51,353 nucleotides of DNA from positions 1 through 51,353 of the forward strand of contig JADHTB010000026.1 of NCBI GenBank assembly GCA_016776605.1, written 5' to 3'. Below are positions 1-6,863 of the stretch, one piece after another. A program made the position numbers and the translations under genes. Under the pieces are notes generated by a model that saw only the letters and a list, made by a program, of their open reading frames with translations, made no database searches and was not told the origin of the DNA. The stretch is from Alphaproteobacteria bacterium (GTDB lineage: Bacteria; Pseudomonadota; Alphaproteobacteria; GCA-2731375). How positions within the stretch are numbered: position 1 is the stretch's first letter; each line of letters starts with the position of its first letter.

Positions 1-51
1 TAGGCGCGTTGCGCAGCGCGATGTGGTGCATCGGGCAAGCGGCGCAACGCA
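1..51. repeat. Partial inverted copy of the core of the 81-175 element
   Basis: Positions 1-51 align with the reverse complement of 103-153. They share an identical 8-bp end (TAGGCGCG), an identical 14-bp block (20-33 against 121-134) and an 8-bp block near 44-51. This is a second, inverted and diverged copy of the core of the adjacent element. The terminal repeats seen at 81 and 155 are not found beside it, and the copy may continue off the left edge. Confidence 0.6.
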
Positions 52-80
52 CCAGAATGGCTTAGGGGCGCCACCGAAGG

Positions 81-175
81 CCGCTCACCAAGGCCCCGTG
101 GCTGCGTTGCGGTTCTTGGACGATGCACCACATCGACCTACAAACCGCGCCTACCCACGGGGCCTTGGTGAGCGG
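81..175. repeat. 95-bp element with perfect 21-bp terminal inverted repeats
   Basis: Positions 81-101 are the exact reverse complement of 155-175, giving a 95-bp unit with 53 bp between the arms. The interior holds a small hairpin, CGATG/CATCG, at 121-135. It lies just downstream of cbtA and could fold as one long stem, so it may be a MITE-like non-autonomous element, a repetitive palindrome or a strong terminator. No transposase or target duplication is visible. Confidence 0.65.
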
Positions 176-205
176 TCAAATGGTTCAGAATACCCCGGAA
201 ATGCT

Positions 206-943
206 CTAGCCGAATTCAGCGTTTTCGGCCCGGTCCAGGCGGGCCATGGTTTCGGCGGCGAGGGCACCCAGGATAACCCAGAAAATTAGATTGGCGGCCA
301 AGCTGGCCGTGACGAACTCCGCCGCCAGGATGGCGGGCACGTTGCTATCCAGGGTCGCCGGGTGGGGGGCGCCATAAATCTGCGGCAGGGCAGCCACCAC
401 CACCCCGGATACGCGCCAGATGGGGCCATCGCTAAGAAAAATCAGGGCCAAGCCCCCCGCCGTAAGCAATGCGGTGGCAAACCACCAGGTTTGCCGCGCC
501 AGCAATTCCCCCCCTGCCATGCCGGGCAATTCCGGCGGCAGGCCCAATGCCGGCGCCAGACTGACGGCAATGAAGCCGCCCAGGCCCCAGGCCACCCCCT
601 GACGCCAGTCAGTCACATCGCGAAGGGCAAGCATCGCCGCCAACACCAAACCCAGGCCGACGCCGATTAGAACGTTGGATAACAAAGAATAGAACAACCG
701 CTCCCCACCGTCGGCAGGCATCCATGTCCCTGTATCCATGTCCTGGCCAGAGCTGGAACTGGGGCTGGAACTGGGCTTGGGGCTGGATGGCGCCTGGACC
801 GCGTGGTCGTGGCCTTTGTTTTCAAATTCCTCCGCCGCCAGGATCAGCGGATAGACCTTCAAGGTCTGCAGCCCGGTCAAGGCCGCGCCGGCGAGAACAC
901 CGGCAAACAGGGCGCTGACCAGAATAGCTCGAAAATAAGCCAT
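206..943 (-). CDS. cbtA: CbtA family cobalt transporter subunit
   Basis: The 245-residue protein matches CbtA, the membrane subunit of a predicted cobalt uptake system usually paired with CbtB. The N-terminus is a membrane segment followed by the family-like LKVYPLILAAEEFE stretch. Next comes a His- and Ser/Pro-rich linker (about 40-75) and then four or more hydrophobic segments to the C-terminus. The gene follows cbtB by 41 bp on the same strand, so the two are probably co-transcribed. The Ser-rich linker near residues 50-70 is longer than I expect. The ribosome binding site is weak, but the start codon fits the beginning of the first membrane helix. Cobalt specificity is known for the family and is not shown by this sequence. 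Confidence 0.85.
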   Translation of the reverse strand: MAYFRAILVSALFAGVLAGAALTGLQTLKVYPLILAAEEFENKGHDHAVQAPSSPKPSSSPSSSSGQDMDTGTWMPADGGERLFYSLLSNVLIGVGLGLVLAAMLALRDVTDWRQGVAWGLGGFIAVSLAPALGLPPELPGMAGGELLARQTWWFATALLTAGGLALIFLSDGPIWRVSGVVVAALPQIYGAPHPATLDSNVPAILAAEFVTASLAANLIFWVILGALAAETMARLDRAENAEFG

Positions 944-984
944 GCAGCGCTTAATGCGGCAAGGGATTTATGCACACGGGTGGG

Positions 985-1170
985 TTAGTGGCAGGGTGCC
1001 GCAACGCCATGACGGGCATCGTGGGCCGCATTGTGGATCGTCGTGGAGTGGGAAAATGCCACGCCAATGAACAGCCCCATCCCCAACAGGGCGGCAAGGC
1101 TCGCCTGCAAAACCTGAGCGGCCCGTGCCTGGACGGCGGCGGTATAATCGGCAACTCTTGTCTGTGCCAT
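985..1170 (-). CDS. cbtB: CbtB family cobalt transporter small subunit
   Basis: This 61-residue protein has one central membrane helix (about 24-40) and a histidine-rich tail (HNAAHDARHG, ending PCH). That is the typical shape of CbtB, in which the C-terminal His residues are thought to bind the metal. A GGGAG ribosome binding site lies 8 bp before the ATG. It is the first gene of the cbtBA pair. A longer frame on the same strand (968-1459) overlaps it but has no family character. I could not recognise a cobalamin riboswitch upstream, although these genes are often B12-controlled. Confidence 0.85.
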   Translation of the reverse strand: MAQTRVADYTAAVQARAAQVLQASLAALLGMGLFIGVAFSHSTTIHNAAHDARHGVAAPCH

Positions 1171-1506
1171 GCTTTATTCTCCCGAATCTGATCCGTCCCG
1201 CATCACCAAGGGATATCCATCCCGGATGCAGCTGTTCATCTGTGCCTGAGAATACTTGTGTCGATGCTAAATACAACAACAATTCGGGCTGGCGGTGAAA
1301 TGATCTCGGCTGGTGACCAATATTACTTTCCCGGCACTCCGGTTGGAAGCCAGCGGCGCCACTCCAATCTGGATGGCTATATGGCGGTATTTGGTCAAAG
1401 CGGCTGAAGAAACTGGTTCTAAAGCCCTTCCCTGGCGCGCGAATCCTGTTATGACTCAACCCTGCTAATCCCCTATCGCCCCCGCCTTGCCTCTCCCTCG
1501 GTACAA
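1171..1506. other. 336-bp intergenic region between cbtB and the pentapeptide gene
   Basis: This divergent gap must hold the promoters of cbtBA (leftward) and the pentapeptide-repeat gene (rightward). I looked on both strands for the conserved B12-box and GGTG-AAATCC parts of a cobalamin riboswitch and did not find a convincing set. A few short inverted repeats are present, such as GGATATCC near 1211, but nothing assignable. Confidence 0.5.
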
Positions 1507-2418
1507 ATGCGCAAAATTCTTAAAATAATTCTGGCGATACTTGTGGTGCTCGCCGCCATTGCGGCCTGGCTGTTTGGCTATGACGAAACCCGCGTGCGGA
1601 TGGTCAAGGCCAACAATGGCTGTCCGGGCTGCGAATTGAACAATGCCAGCCTGTGGTGGAGCGCATTGGCCGATGCAGACCTGAAGGGCGCAAATCTAAA
1701 CGGCGCAAAATTGTGGTGGAGCGATTTGCAACGGGCTGATTTGCGCGACGCCACATTTCTTGGCGCCAGTTTATGGTGGGCTGACCTGCGCGGCGCCCGG
1801 TTGGTGGGTGCCGATTTTACCGGCGCCTCCATGGGCAGGGTCGACTTGCGCGGGGTGAAGGGGGCCGGCGTGCCCTTTAAATCGGCGGATCTAAGCGGCG
1901 CCAATATTAGCGGCGGCAGCCTTCACGGCGCGAACCTGTGGCGGGCCAATCTATTGCAGGCCGTCGCGCAAAAGGTTGATCTGAGCGGCGCCAATCTCAC
2001 CGAGGCCAATTTTCATTCGGTGGATTTAAGCGGTTCCAACTTAGCGGGCGCCACCTTGGTCGGAACCAGTTTGACCAGGACCAATTTAACCGGCATTAAT
2101 CTAGCCGGCGCCGACCTGACCGGCGCCAATCTTGGCGAGGCTACATTACGAGGCGCCGACCTGCGGGGCGCAAAATTGGCGCGGGCGGACCTGCCCACGG
2201 CCGATATGAGCCAGGCCAATCTGCGCGGCGCCAATTTCGAGGGCGCCAATCTAACCTGGTCCATCATGGTCGGAGTTAACCTTACGGGCGCTAATTTGAG
2301 CAAGGCAAACCTGGGTGGTGCCGATCTTAGCGGCGCCGACCTGACCGACGCCATTCTGGACGGGGCAATCCTGTGTAAAACCAAGCTACCGACCGGCGAG
2401 GATAATTCCGGCTGCTAG
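1507..2418 (+). CDS. Membrane-anchored pentapeptide-repeat protein
   Basis: The 303-residue protein begins with one hydrophobic helix (about 4-23), a signal anchor or uncleaved signal. From about residue 45 almost the whole protein is tandem A(D/N)LXX pentapeptide repeats, which fold as a right-handed four-sided beta helix. A CPGC pair sits just before the repeats (about 39-42), and another Cys pair flanks the C-terminal end (CKTKLPTGEDNSGC). The first coils carry unusual Trp-Trp dipeptides (LWWSAL, LWWSDL, LWWADL). The anchor and Cys residues suggest an exported protein facing the periplasm, unlike the cytoplasmic gyrase-protecting Qnr/MfpA group. The biochemical role is unknown. No good ribosome binding site precedes the start. 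Confidence 0.85.
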   Translation: MRKILKIILAILVVLAAIAAWLFGYDETRVRMVKANNGCPGCELNNASLWWSALADADLKGANLNGAKLWWSDLQRADLRDATFLGASLWWADLRGARLVGADFTGASMGRVDLRGVKGAGVPFKSADLSGANISGGSLHGANLWRANLLQAVAQKVDLSGANLTEANFHSVDLSGSNLAGATLVGTSLTRTNLTGINLAGADLTGANLGEATLRGADLRGAKLARADLPTADMSQANLRGANFEGANLTWSIMVGVNLTGANLSKANLGGADLSGADLTDAILDGAILCKTKLPTGEDNSGC

Positions 2419-2466
2419 AGCAATTCCGAATTAATGAGAATCGCAAAGCGATTCTAAGTGATTGGT
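2417..2466. repeat. Dispersed 61-bp palindromic element, copy 1 (right end missing)
   Basis: It begins with AGAGCAATT and contains the inner stem AGAATCGC-aaa-GCGATTCT, matching copies at 18243 and 25943 almost base for base up to AAGTGATTGG. The right outer arm (AATTGCTCT) is absent and is replaced by the 3' end of the SDR gene, so this copy is truncated. It sits between two convergent genes. Confidence 0.8.
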
Positions 2467-2474
2467 TCGCACCA

Positions 2475-3239
2475 CTAGTGCCCCAGATAAATACCGCCGT
2501 TGATGTGGATACATTGGCCGGTGATGTAGCCGCCGTCGGGTCCGACCAGGTGGCGGACCATGGCGGCGATCTCGTCCACCGTGCCGCGCCGGCCCAAAGG
2601 AATGGTTTTGGCCATGCCCGGCGGCAGCACGCCCGCGGCGGCACCCCGCACCGTATCGATGGCGCCGGGCGCGATGGCATTGACGGTGATGTTGTCGGCG
2701 GCCAGTTCAACCGCCAGGCCCCGCACCAGTCCCTCCAATCCGGCCTTCGAAGCGTTCACATGGGCGCGTTCCCGCGTGCCCGCATGGTTTGACACGCCGC
2801 TCATGCCAATTATCGCGCCACCGCCACGCGCCTTCATGTGCGGTGCGGCGTGACGGGCCAACAGAAAGGCGCCATCAAGTGCGACGGACAGGATTTCCCG
2901 CCATTCGGTAAAGCTCATTTCCATGAACGGGGTTTGCCGGCGCAGGCCGGCGTTGCTGACCACGATATCGATACCGCCGGCCTCGTTCACCAATCGGGCG
3001 ATCATCTCGCGCACCGCGCCTTCATCGGAAACATCCGCCAAATGGGCCATGGCCCGGCCGCCCGCATCGTTAATTTCCGCCGCCACGGCCTCGATTGCCA
3101 CCACGTTGCCCCGGCCGTTGACCAGCACAGTGGCGCCATCGGCCGCCAGGCCAAGGGCAATGGCGCGGCCAATATTCTGGCCCCCGCCGCTCACCAGGGC
3201 GACCTTGCCGGCCAGTGGATTTGAATTTGCGTCCGTCAT
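2475..3239 (-). CDS. SDR family oxidoreductase lacking the usual catalytic Tyr
   Basis: The 254-residue protein is a FabG-like classical short-chain dehydrogenase. It has a Rossmann dinucleotide site GGGQNIG (18-24), the NAG motif (96-98), a catalytic-type Ser147, and the PGAIDT stretch after the active site. The YxxxK motif is altered: Lys165 is kept, but the tyrosine position is Val161, preceded by His160 (reads HVNASK). The codon there is clearly GTG. Some SDR subfamilies carry such HVxAAK-like motifs, so this is probably a subfamily trait rather than damage. A GGGGAA ribosome binding site supports the start. It lies 64 bp downstream of the VOC gene on the same strand. Substrate unknown. 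Confidence 0.85.
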   Translation of the reverse strand: MTDANSNPLAGKVALVSGGGQNIGRAIALGLAADGATVLVNGRGNVVAIEAVAAEINDAGGRAMAHLADVSDEGAVREMIARLVNEAGGIDIVVSNAGLRRQTPFMEMSFTEWREILSVALDGAFLLARHAAPHMKARGGGAIIGMSGVSNHAGTRERAHVNASKAGLEGLVRGLAVELAADNITVNAIAPGAIDTVRGAAAGVLPPGMAKTIPLGRRGTVDEIAAMVRHLVGPDGGYITGQCIHINGGIYLGH

Positions 3240-3303
3240 TGCAATGTTCCCCTGTTTTGTCCGATAGATGCGTTGTTAGCTTACCGTTAGCTAATTTCCA
3301 AAT

Positions 3304-3756
3304 TCAGCGGTAATCGTCGCTGGGGTTAAAACTCTCGTCCTTGGCCAGCACCCCTTGCCCGGGGACAAAATTCACCTCCACCCGGATGCCGTCCGGATCC
3401 TCGAACAACACGTAGTAGTAGCCGGGTGCCCAGGCGCCCTCCTTGGCCGGGCTGACGATATGCGCCTTCATCTCCCGCAGCAGCGCATCGACCTGATCCA
3501 CATCGGCGCGAGAGCGGGCCCGGAAACAGACATGGTGCAGACCGACCCGGCCCTGGACAAAGCGTTCGCCCGCGTGTTCCGGCGCGCAGGGATGAAGGCC
3601 CAGCGCGGTGCGGGCGCCGACGAAATAACACATGTTGCTGCCGTCAAAGACGCATTCCAGGCCCAGCGCGGGCATCAACCGCCCATAGAACGCCTTGGCC
3701 AAGCCGTACTGGCTGACCGTCAGCATCACATGGGCCATGCCGTTGACTTCGATCAT
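3304..3756 (-). CDS. VOC family (glyoxalase/extradiol dioxygenase fold) protein
   Basis: This 150-residue protein has the paired beta-alpha-beta-beta-beta modules of the vicinal oxygen chelate fold. Candidate metal ligands appear at the expected places: a His near the start (MAHVML), a His in LHHVCF, and a late Glu in RVEVNF. The family includes glyoxalase I, extradiol dioxygenases and epimerases, and the motifs do not tell which. A GGGAG ribosome binding site lies 6 bp before the ATG. It precedes the SDR gene and could share its transcript, perhaps as part of a small catabolic unit. Confidence 0.8.
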   Translation of the reverse strand: MIEVNGMAHVMLTVSQYGLAKAFYGRLMPALGLECVFDGSNMCYFVGARTALGLHPCAPEHAGERFVQGRVGLHHVCFRARSRADVDQVDALLREMKAHIVSPAKEGAWAPGYYYVLFEDPDGIRVEVNFVPGQGVLAKDESFNPSDDYR

Positions 3757-3884
3757 TATTCTCTCCCTGCGTTAATGCTGGGTGCGTCCCGCGAAATGCT
3801 GGCGCGCAAATGTTGTGACGACCATCGCACTCTATCTGCCTTAGGTGGATTTGCGGGGCCTAAACATGGGCTGGGTCTGCATCA

Positions 3885-5114
3885 TCAACCCACCGGTACG
3901 GCAAACAGGGCGACCCCCGCCAGCATCACCGTCGTCAATCCGAACAAGGCGCCATAGGCTATGCGTTGCCACCGCCCGGCCAGGCCATGGGCGAGCCACA
4001 AGGCCACCACGGTCTGGGCCAAATAGCAAACCGCGAACGCCCGTGATGCGAGGGTGACGATCTCGAACACATTCGTCGTCCACACCAGAACGACGCCCAA
4101 GCCGGTAACCACCAGGTATGCCAGCGGGGCCGTCAAGTACCCTCGGCTTTCCTCCTCCGCCAGGCCGCCGGCCCCCAATGTGTCGCCCACCGCCGCGCCG
4201 AACTGGCTGGCGACCGCCGCGAATATCAGCATGACGGGTAGAACAATGGCGGCATGGCCGACCAGATCGATGATGGCGGTCTCGTCTGGTTTTCCGCCGG
4301 CCAGGAAATGCAACAGCGGCAGTATGGAGAGGACAAACACCAGGTAGACCCCGGCCGATAGAATTTGCGCGAACCGCATGCTTTGAATACGCATCCGGCC
4401 CGAATACTCGGCGCCAAGATAGCGCGAGGTTTCAAACCCCTGCACCACCAGCAACATGCCGGCCAGCTTTCGCAATTGCAGCTCCAGGCTCTGCGCTTCC
4501 GCCTGCAAACCGTTAAGGCCAAAGCCGTTGGTAATATCCAAATGCAGCAAACCGAACAGCAGGGCAGCGATAACAGCCAGCTTGATGGAAACCGAATATT
4601 CCTCCAGCCACTCCAAGCCGCGCAAGCCAAAGCGCCAGCCGGCGATGCCGATGACCGACAGCACCATGGTCGTCAGAATTTTGGCGCCGGTTGCAGATTC
4701 CAACCCCACGCCGTCCAGAACGAAGGCCGCCAGCAGGCGCACGTAAAAGGCCACCGAAACCACATAAGCCAACGCCAGGGCGATGTTGGAAAAACGTTCG
4801 CCCACGCGCAGGACAACGGACGGCGCCATGGACCCGCCGCCTTGCAGCAGGGCGGGCTCGGCATAGCGGATATTAAAGCGGATGACTTCGCCGATCAGAT
4901 AGGCAATGGCGACGATCGCCAGCATGGCGAAAAAAGCATCGCCGCCGGCGACTTGCGCCAGCAGAGGCGCCATCACCAGAAAACCGCTGCCGATGATGGA
5001 TGCCAACGGAGTCACCGTGGCGCGCCAAAACCGCGCCTCCCTAATCGCCGGACGCAGCAGCCCAAACACAACCACCAAGGCAATGGCTGGCAGCAAATAA
5101 TTGATCAGGGGCAT
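3885..5114 (-). CDS. APC-superfamily-like membrane transporter
   Basis: The 409-residue protein is almost wholly hydrophobic, with about 10-11 predicted helices. The N-terminal segment (TPLASIIGSGFLVMAP) resembles the glycine-rich broken helix 1 of amino acid/polyamine/organocation transporters. The central GFETSRYLGAEY stretch resembles their helix-6 GFE motif. I do not recognise the subfamily or the substrate. It is followed by the VOC and SDR genes on the same strand after 128 bp. A clear ribosome binding site is not visible before the ATG. Confidence 0.65.
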   Translation of the reverse strand: MPLINYLLPAIALVVVFGLLRPAIREARFWRATVTPLASIIGSGFLVMAPLLAQVAGGDAFFAMLAIVAIAYLIGEVIRFNIRYAEPALLQGGGSMAPSVVLRVGERFSNIALALAYVVSVAFYVRLLAAFVLDGVGLESATGAKILTTMVLSVIGIAGWRFGLRGLEWLEEYSVSIKLAVIAALLFGLLHLDITNGFGLNGLQAEAQSLELQLRKLAGMLLVVQGFETSRYLGAEYSGRMRIQSMRFAQILSAGVYLVFVLSILPLLHFLAGGKPDETAIIDLVGHAAIVLPVMLIFAAVASQFGAAVGDTLGAGGLAEEESRGYLTAPLAYLVVTGLGVVLVWTTNVFEIVTLASRAFAVCYLAQTVVALWLAHGLAGRWQRIAYGALFGLTTVMLAGVALFAVPVG

Positions 5115-5201
5115 AATGATCTGATTTTAGGCGATTGCGTCGGTAGTTTCCATGATTGCGGGTCAGGCCTTGAATTTTGAATATATCCAGCCCGGCCTAC
5201 T

Positions 5202-6863
5202 TTAAACCGCCGTGCCCATGCGGGCGGGGGCGGCGCGGGTGCCGGAGCCACGTTGGGGGACTTTGGGCAGGGCGAAGCCTTGCTGATGGCAGGCTTTGGT
5301 GATCACGGTGAATTTCCAAAGGATGCCGCCCGCGACGGCGCCGATGCCGGCCACAAGACAGGTCGCGGCGGCCAGGAAGGGATAGTCCAGCCATAGGCCC
5401 AGGAACAGCGCGAAGCCCAGCAGGGGCAGAGCGTGGCCGATCAGGCGGAGGCGCAAGGTGATGGCGGCCAAAGCATTTCGGGCCAGGGGGCCGATGCCGC
5501 AGGCCCGAGCCGTAGCGATATATTTGCGCCACAGAATGGCATTGATAACCGCCAAAACGCCGCCCGCCCCCGCCGCCACGGGGGCCGCACCGGCCGGACC
5601 GGAAAACAGGCTGGCGGCAATGGCCAGCAGGCCAGCGCCTTCCAACAGGCCGGTGGCCAGCAGCATCCAGGGCATCAAGCGGCCACGCCAGGCCGGGATG
5701 CCCTTGGCCGCCGGCAGGATGCGGGCCTGACAATACAAAAACGCCGCCGCCGCCACCGCCAGGGCCAGATGCAACAGCTCCGACGGCTGTACCAAGTCCG
5801 CGATCAGCGTGGGATAGAACAGCGCCACGACATAGGTTTCCCGGGTCATCCAGGATGTCCCCGGCCGCAGCAGGACGTAAAGGAAACGGAACTTGCGGGC
5901 GATTTCCAGAAAGACGAAAAACAACCCCACCGCCATGCCCACCCCGGCCACCAGGTTGATGGCCAACAAGCTATCCTGCGGCAGAAAACCGGTAACATAG
6001 GCCAGCCAGGCCATGATGATCAGGCCCGTGCTCATCCCGCCCAGGGTGAAATTCATCGCCGCCCGCATGTCCCAGAACGTCTGGCGTTGTCCGGCCAGGG
6101 GGTTATCGGGGTCCTGCAGGGCCTCGTCATCCACATCATCCGCCGTACGCTCCCGCCCCGGCATGCTGTTGTCCAGGCCATAGAGGTATTTGATCTGTGG
6201 GTCGGTGCCCAATTCCTGGTGCATCTGAAAGGCCCGGCCGTCGCCGGATAGTTGGGAAACATTGCTGTTGGGATCGGCGAAATCGCCAAAATGGATCGCC
6301 GTGGCGATACAGGAATTGGCGCAGGCGGGCGTGGCCTCCGGGTCGATGCCCGGCGTCAGGCCCTGGGCAATGCCACCGTCTACCCGGTCAACGCAGAAAG
6401 TGCATTTGTTGGCGACCCCGATGCGGCCCTTTTGGGCGACCTGTTCTTCCTGGACCGTGGGAGTGCCGTAATACCAGTTTTGTTCGTGCGCGATGGTGCG
6501 GGCCTGATAGGGGCAGGCCACGGCGCAATAGCCGCAGCCGATGCAGCGGTCATAATCCATGGTGACCAGACCATCGGCACGCTGGCGGGTGGCCCCGGTG
6601 GGGCAGACCGGCACACAGGGCGGCTCGTCGCAATGCTGGCAGCCGGTGACCAGGAACAAGCGCTCCACATTGGGAAACTGGCCCAGTTCCACATCAATCA
6701 CCCGCCGCCATTGCACGCCGGGCGGGGTGTCGTTTTCATGTTTGCAGGCAATGGTGCAGGTCTGGCAGCCGACACAGCTGTTCAGGTCGATGACCATGCC
6801 GAAACGCTGCTTCGGGTCCTGGCCCTGGCTCTGATCCGTACGCGCACTCAAACTCTGGTTCAT
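5202..6863 (-). CDS. Fused four-cluster ferredoxin and DmsC/NrfD-like membrane anchor subunit
   Basis: The 553-residue protein joins two subunits that are separate in most complex iron-sulfur molybdoenzymes. Residues 20-195 are a DmsB/NrfC-like module with four Cys quartets: 30/33/36/40, 75/78/83/87, 107/110/113/117 and 154/157/181/185. This is enough for four [4Fe-4S] clusters. Residues about 265-540 form about eight hydrophobic helices like DmsC, which would pass electrons to or from quinone. The gene overlaps the preceding molybdopterin subunit by 4 bp (ATGA), so the two are translationally coupled. The pair resembles the phenylacetyl-CoA:acceptor oxidoreductase PadBCD system with C and D fused (inference). 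No Tat or Sec signal is present on the Fe-S part, so it should face the cytoplasm. Confidence 0.85.
   Translation of the reverse strand: MNQSLSARTDQSQGQDPKQRFGMVIDLNSCVGCQTCTIACKHENDTPPGVQWRRVIDVELGQFPNVERLFLVTGCQHCDEPPCVPVCPTGATRQRADGLVTMDYDRCIGCGYCAVACPYQARTIAHEQNWYYGTPTVQEEQVAQKGRIGVANKCTFCVDRVDGGIAQGLTPGIDPEATPACANSCIATAIHFGDFADPNSNVSQLSGDGRAFQMHQELGTDPQIKYLYGLDNSMPGRERTADDVDDEALQDPDNPLAGQRQTFWDMRAAMNFTLGGMSTGLIIMAWLAYVTGFLPQDSLLAINLVAGVGMAVGLFFVFLEIARKFRFLYVLLRPGTSWMTRETYVVALFYPTLIADLVQPSELLHLALAVAAAAFLYCQARILPAAKGIPAWRGRLMPWMLLATGLLEGAGLLAIAASLFSGPAGAAPVAAGAGGVLAVINAILWRKYIATARACGIGPLARNALAAITLRLRLIGHALPLLGFALFLGLWLDYPFLAAATCLVAGIGAVAGGILWKFTVITKACHQQGFALPKVPQRGSGTRAAPARMGTAV

Noticed and set aside
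968..1459. 163-residue frame on the minus strand overlapping cbtB
   Set aside because: It has no family character or signal, and cbtB in another frame explains the region with a good ribosome binding site.
1171..1506. Cobalamin riboswitch upstream of cbtBA
   Set aside because: Expected from family knowledge, but the conserved B12-box and GGTG-AAATCC elements could not be matched on either strand. Short GGGAA-like and GCCACT-like pieces are out of order.
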